Assembly: GCF_002776525.5 (NCBI RefSeq)
Contig: NC_045436.1
Coordinates: 102,955,335 to 103,019,334 of the forward strand
Source: Piliocolobus tephrosceles
Lineage: Eukaryota; Chordata; Mammalia; Primates; Cercopithecidae
Direction of reading: 5' to 3'
DNA length: 64,000 nt
Below are positions 58,791 to 64,000 of this stretch, in pieces. Numbering within the stretch: the first letter of the stretch is position 1; each line of letters opens with the position of its first letter. The notes beneath the pieces are model-generated. The model was not told where the DNA came from and ran no database searches. It saw only the letters and a program-made list of their open reading frames with translations. The position numbers and the translations under genes were made by a program.

Positions 58791-59195
58791 AGCTATATCA
58801 TTCAAAAGAAACAAAGAAAGCTGAACCTCCAAAAATTCTTAAACCCCAATGTTTCCCACTCAGGAACTGACTATCAAAAATGTAGGACAGTCATTCACAA
58901 ATGAAAATGAGGAGGCAGTGCTTCTGAAATATAGGCTATTAAAGTGCAATCAAAGCTTTGGACACCTGCAGGAGAAGATCAGTAATGTGCGACATTTTTC
59001 TTTGCAAAATTATATGGCTATAGGCTAGCAATTGAATTGATGATGAGCGCTCAGGTGCTGATACCACGGAGAGTGTTTTATGCCATTGTTTTTAATTTCC
59101 ACATCCTTTGTTTACTTGTTGATCTGCATTGCTTCCAGTTTTTGACTCTTTAATTATTCCTCTTTGAATGGTGGCATCTTTTATATCCACTATTG
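58791..59195. other. Unannotated intronic sequence
   Basis: Nothing recognised. Confidence 0.4.
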
Positions 59196-59345
59196 TCTAA
59201 AACAATGATTCTCAAAATATGAAACTTGTTAGAAATACAGATTCTTGGCCTTATTCTAGTATTACTGAATCAGAAACTTTGCATTTTATCAGCCCCCTGG
59301 CTCATCCTAATCCATGTTAAAAGTTCAGAATCTCTGCTCTAGACC
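59196..59345 (+). mobile_element. MER5-like hAT DNA transposon fossil
   Basis: AACAATGATTCTCAAAATATGAAAC, TTAGAAATACAGATTCTTGGCC, CTGAATCAGAAACTTTGCATTT follow the MER5A order (left half). Decayed at the right. Confidence 0.6.
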
Positions 59346-59964
59346 AATCATGCCTTCTCAACAGGAATTTTTTTTTCTTTGTAGGTTCAAATAATCAGCT
59401 GTCTTATTCTATGACTTGAACTCAGGAAATACTAAAATGTATAACTAGAGAAAAGTCATTTTTAGCACTGATAATATTTTTCTGTAATGTGCTTAATGGA
59501 ATATTTTCATGGGCACATTTTATAAAGAAACAATTATATTTGAACTTTACAGTCATGACAAGGAAGACTATATAGAAGCTGAAGGATGAAATATAGTCTA
59601 TTAAATATGCTCGGAACCTTTCAAAACTCAATTTAGATTTGTAAGCTTGGGGCACAGATGGGATCTGGGGGAAGCTCTTTAACACATCATATTTGCTATC
59701 AAATTTTTGGTTATGACATCAATCTAAGAAAATTTCCTATGCTATTTTGTCCATATCTTACTGCTTACACTAGTAATTAAAATAGACTTTTACCAATTAT
59801 TTGAGATGCTTTCATGAACATCTTCCCTAACTTCCAAATTTTACCTGAAGTTTAATTCAAAGTGGGGCATAAAGAAGAAACTTGAAAGGAAATTATATAT
59901 TTGTGTGTGTGTGAATTCACAAACCTTGTAATGATGATTTTTAGTTGGTTGATTTCAGCTTGAA
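59346..59964. other. Unannotated intronic sequence
   Basis: Nothing recognised. Confidence 0.4.
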
Positions 59965-60075
59965 TCCAAATCTCCAGAATGTTATGCCAATGACTTGTAT
60001 TTTATCAAGCCCTGCTTCTCCAATGTGTATCCCCAGGTGGTTGAGATGCACACTCATATCTGAGAACCAGTGAAA
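59965..60075 (+). mobile_element. MER5-like hAT DNA transposon right end
   Basis: CCCCAGGTGGTTGAGATGCACAC and TATCTGAGAACCAGTG match the MER5A right half and its terminal inverted repeat. Confidence 0.55.
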
Positions 60076-60239
60076 AGGGAGGTTCAGGGATAGTTTTAGT
60101 TGGGGAAAACAAAGATCAAGTCCCCCTCAAACATTACTAACTTTATACCTGTAACTTGGCATCTAGTAGTTGCTGTATACATGGTAGTTGAATGAATTAA
60201 TGATAATGAATGTGCAGGTGGTTAGTTGCTACTGTGAAA

Positions 60240-60660
60240 GATGTCAGAATCAAAATGGAGTCACTTGTGTTAAAAAAAGAAAGAAAGGAAAAAACCATGA
60301 CAAATAGAGCAGAGGAAGGCCATAAACAGAAGGGTTTACATACGTAAATACCTGGTGAAAACTATCACAAAGGTCTGAAAAACCCACAAGTTTGCACCAA
60401 GACCATCACAACCTTATGCAAAAAATATTTCTGCAAAGCCATCTGCCCAGCAACTGCCTGTACCACTTTGGACTGGCATTACCTTTGTTATTGATCCTTG
60501 TAGCCAAGGATAATTATTTCAAAATAGTTAAATAATCATCCTCATTTTTCCTTTGAAAACCTCTGTCTTCCTTTACTTCCTGGAATACACACATAGTTTA
60601 CTATGGCACATATACTGCCATTGCAATACCCTATTCCAGAATAAATATTATTTTATTTCT
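60240..60660 (+). mobile_element. LTR-like repeat of unassigned family
   Basis: The stretch TCAAAATGGAGTCACTTGTG, CACCAAGACCATCACAACC, GTACCACTTTGGACTGGCATTAC, CCTTGTAGCCAAGGATAA, and AATAAA at 60640 reads as a known interspersed LTR (I think ERVL-related). No internal retroviral gene adjoins and the family name is not certain. Confidence 0.45.

Positions 60661-64000
<3,340 letters not shown>

Overview
This is vertebrate, almost certainly primate, nuclear DNA. It is AT-rich and dominated by Alu elements and L1, L2/MIR, MaLR-LTR and Tigger repeats. A 400-base run of N (12810-13209) shows it comes from a draft assembly. No bacterial, plasmid or phage feature was seen. Nearly all the computed open reading frames are chance frames or fragments of dead LINE-1 ORFs.

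The only host gene recognised is MAPK10 (JNK3, a stress-activated neuronal MAP kinase), on the + strand. Two coding exons are present. The first (35796-35867) carries the start codon and residues 1-22 of the long N-terminal form. The second (63443-63612) carries residues 23-78 plus two bases of codon 79, including a second in-frame start (M39) and the glycine-rich ATP loop. The intron between them (35868-63442, phase 0) is about 27.6 kb. The sequence left of 35796 is upstream intron. The catalytic lysine and the rest of the kinase lie beyond the right edge.

Layout: 0.3-0.7 kb is an L2 remnant. 1.1-2.6 kb is a decayed minus-strand retroviral pol. 2.65-3.39 kb is an MST-type LTR with an Alu inside. 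8.3-15.9 kb is one very old minus-strand L1, interrupted by two Alus, the N gap and a younger L1. 16-25 kb holds further old L1 pieces, a 2-kb younger L1 (18.1-20.1 kb) and an L2 tail. 26.2 kb has a near-perfect 31-bp palindrome. 28.0-35.3 kb is a head-to-head pair of primate L1s, one full length but dead. The MAPK10 start exon follows, then an internally inverted L1 (36.0-38.3 kb) with an exact 15-bp target duplication. A Tigger element, MIR and L2 lie at 38.5-41 kb, and MST LTRs at 41.2 and 49.1 kb. There is an old L1 with an Alu at 43.8-46.4 kb, a twin-primed L1 at 49.6-51.9 kb, and an L1 inside an L1 at 52.6-56.0 kb. MIR, MER5-like, Alu and LTR-like remnants run up to the second exon.

The gene itself is ordinary. 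The unusual content is the L1 structure around the start-codon exon, a 113-bp dispersed duplication inside an Alu (12.3 kb), and the palindrome at 26.2 kb. No convincing new functional system was found; the findings concern rearrangement and possible regulatory effects. Repeat family names come from remembered consensus features, not from a database search.
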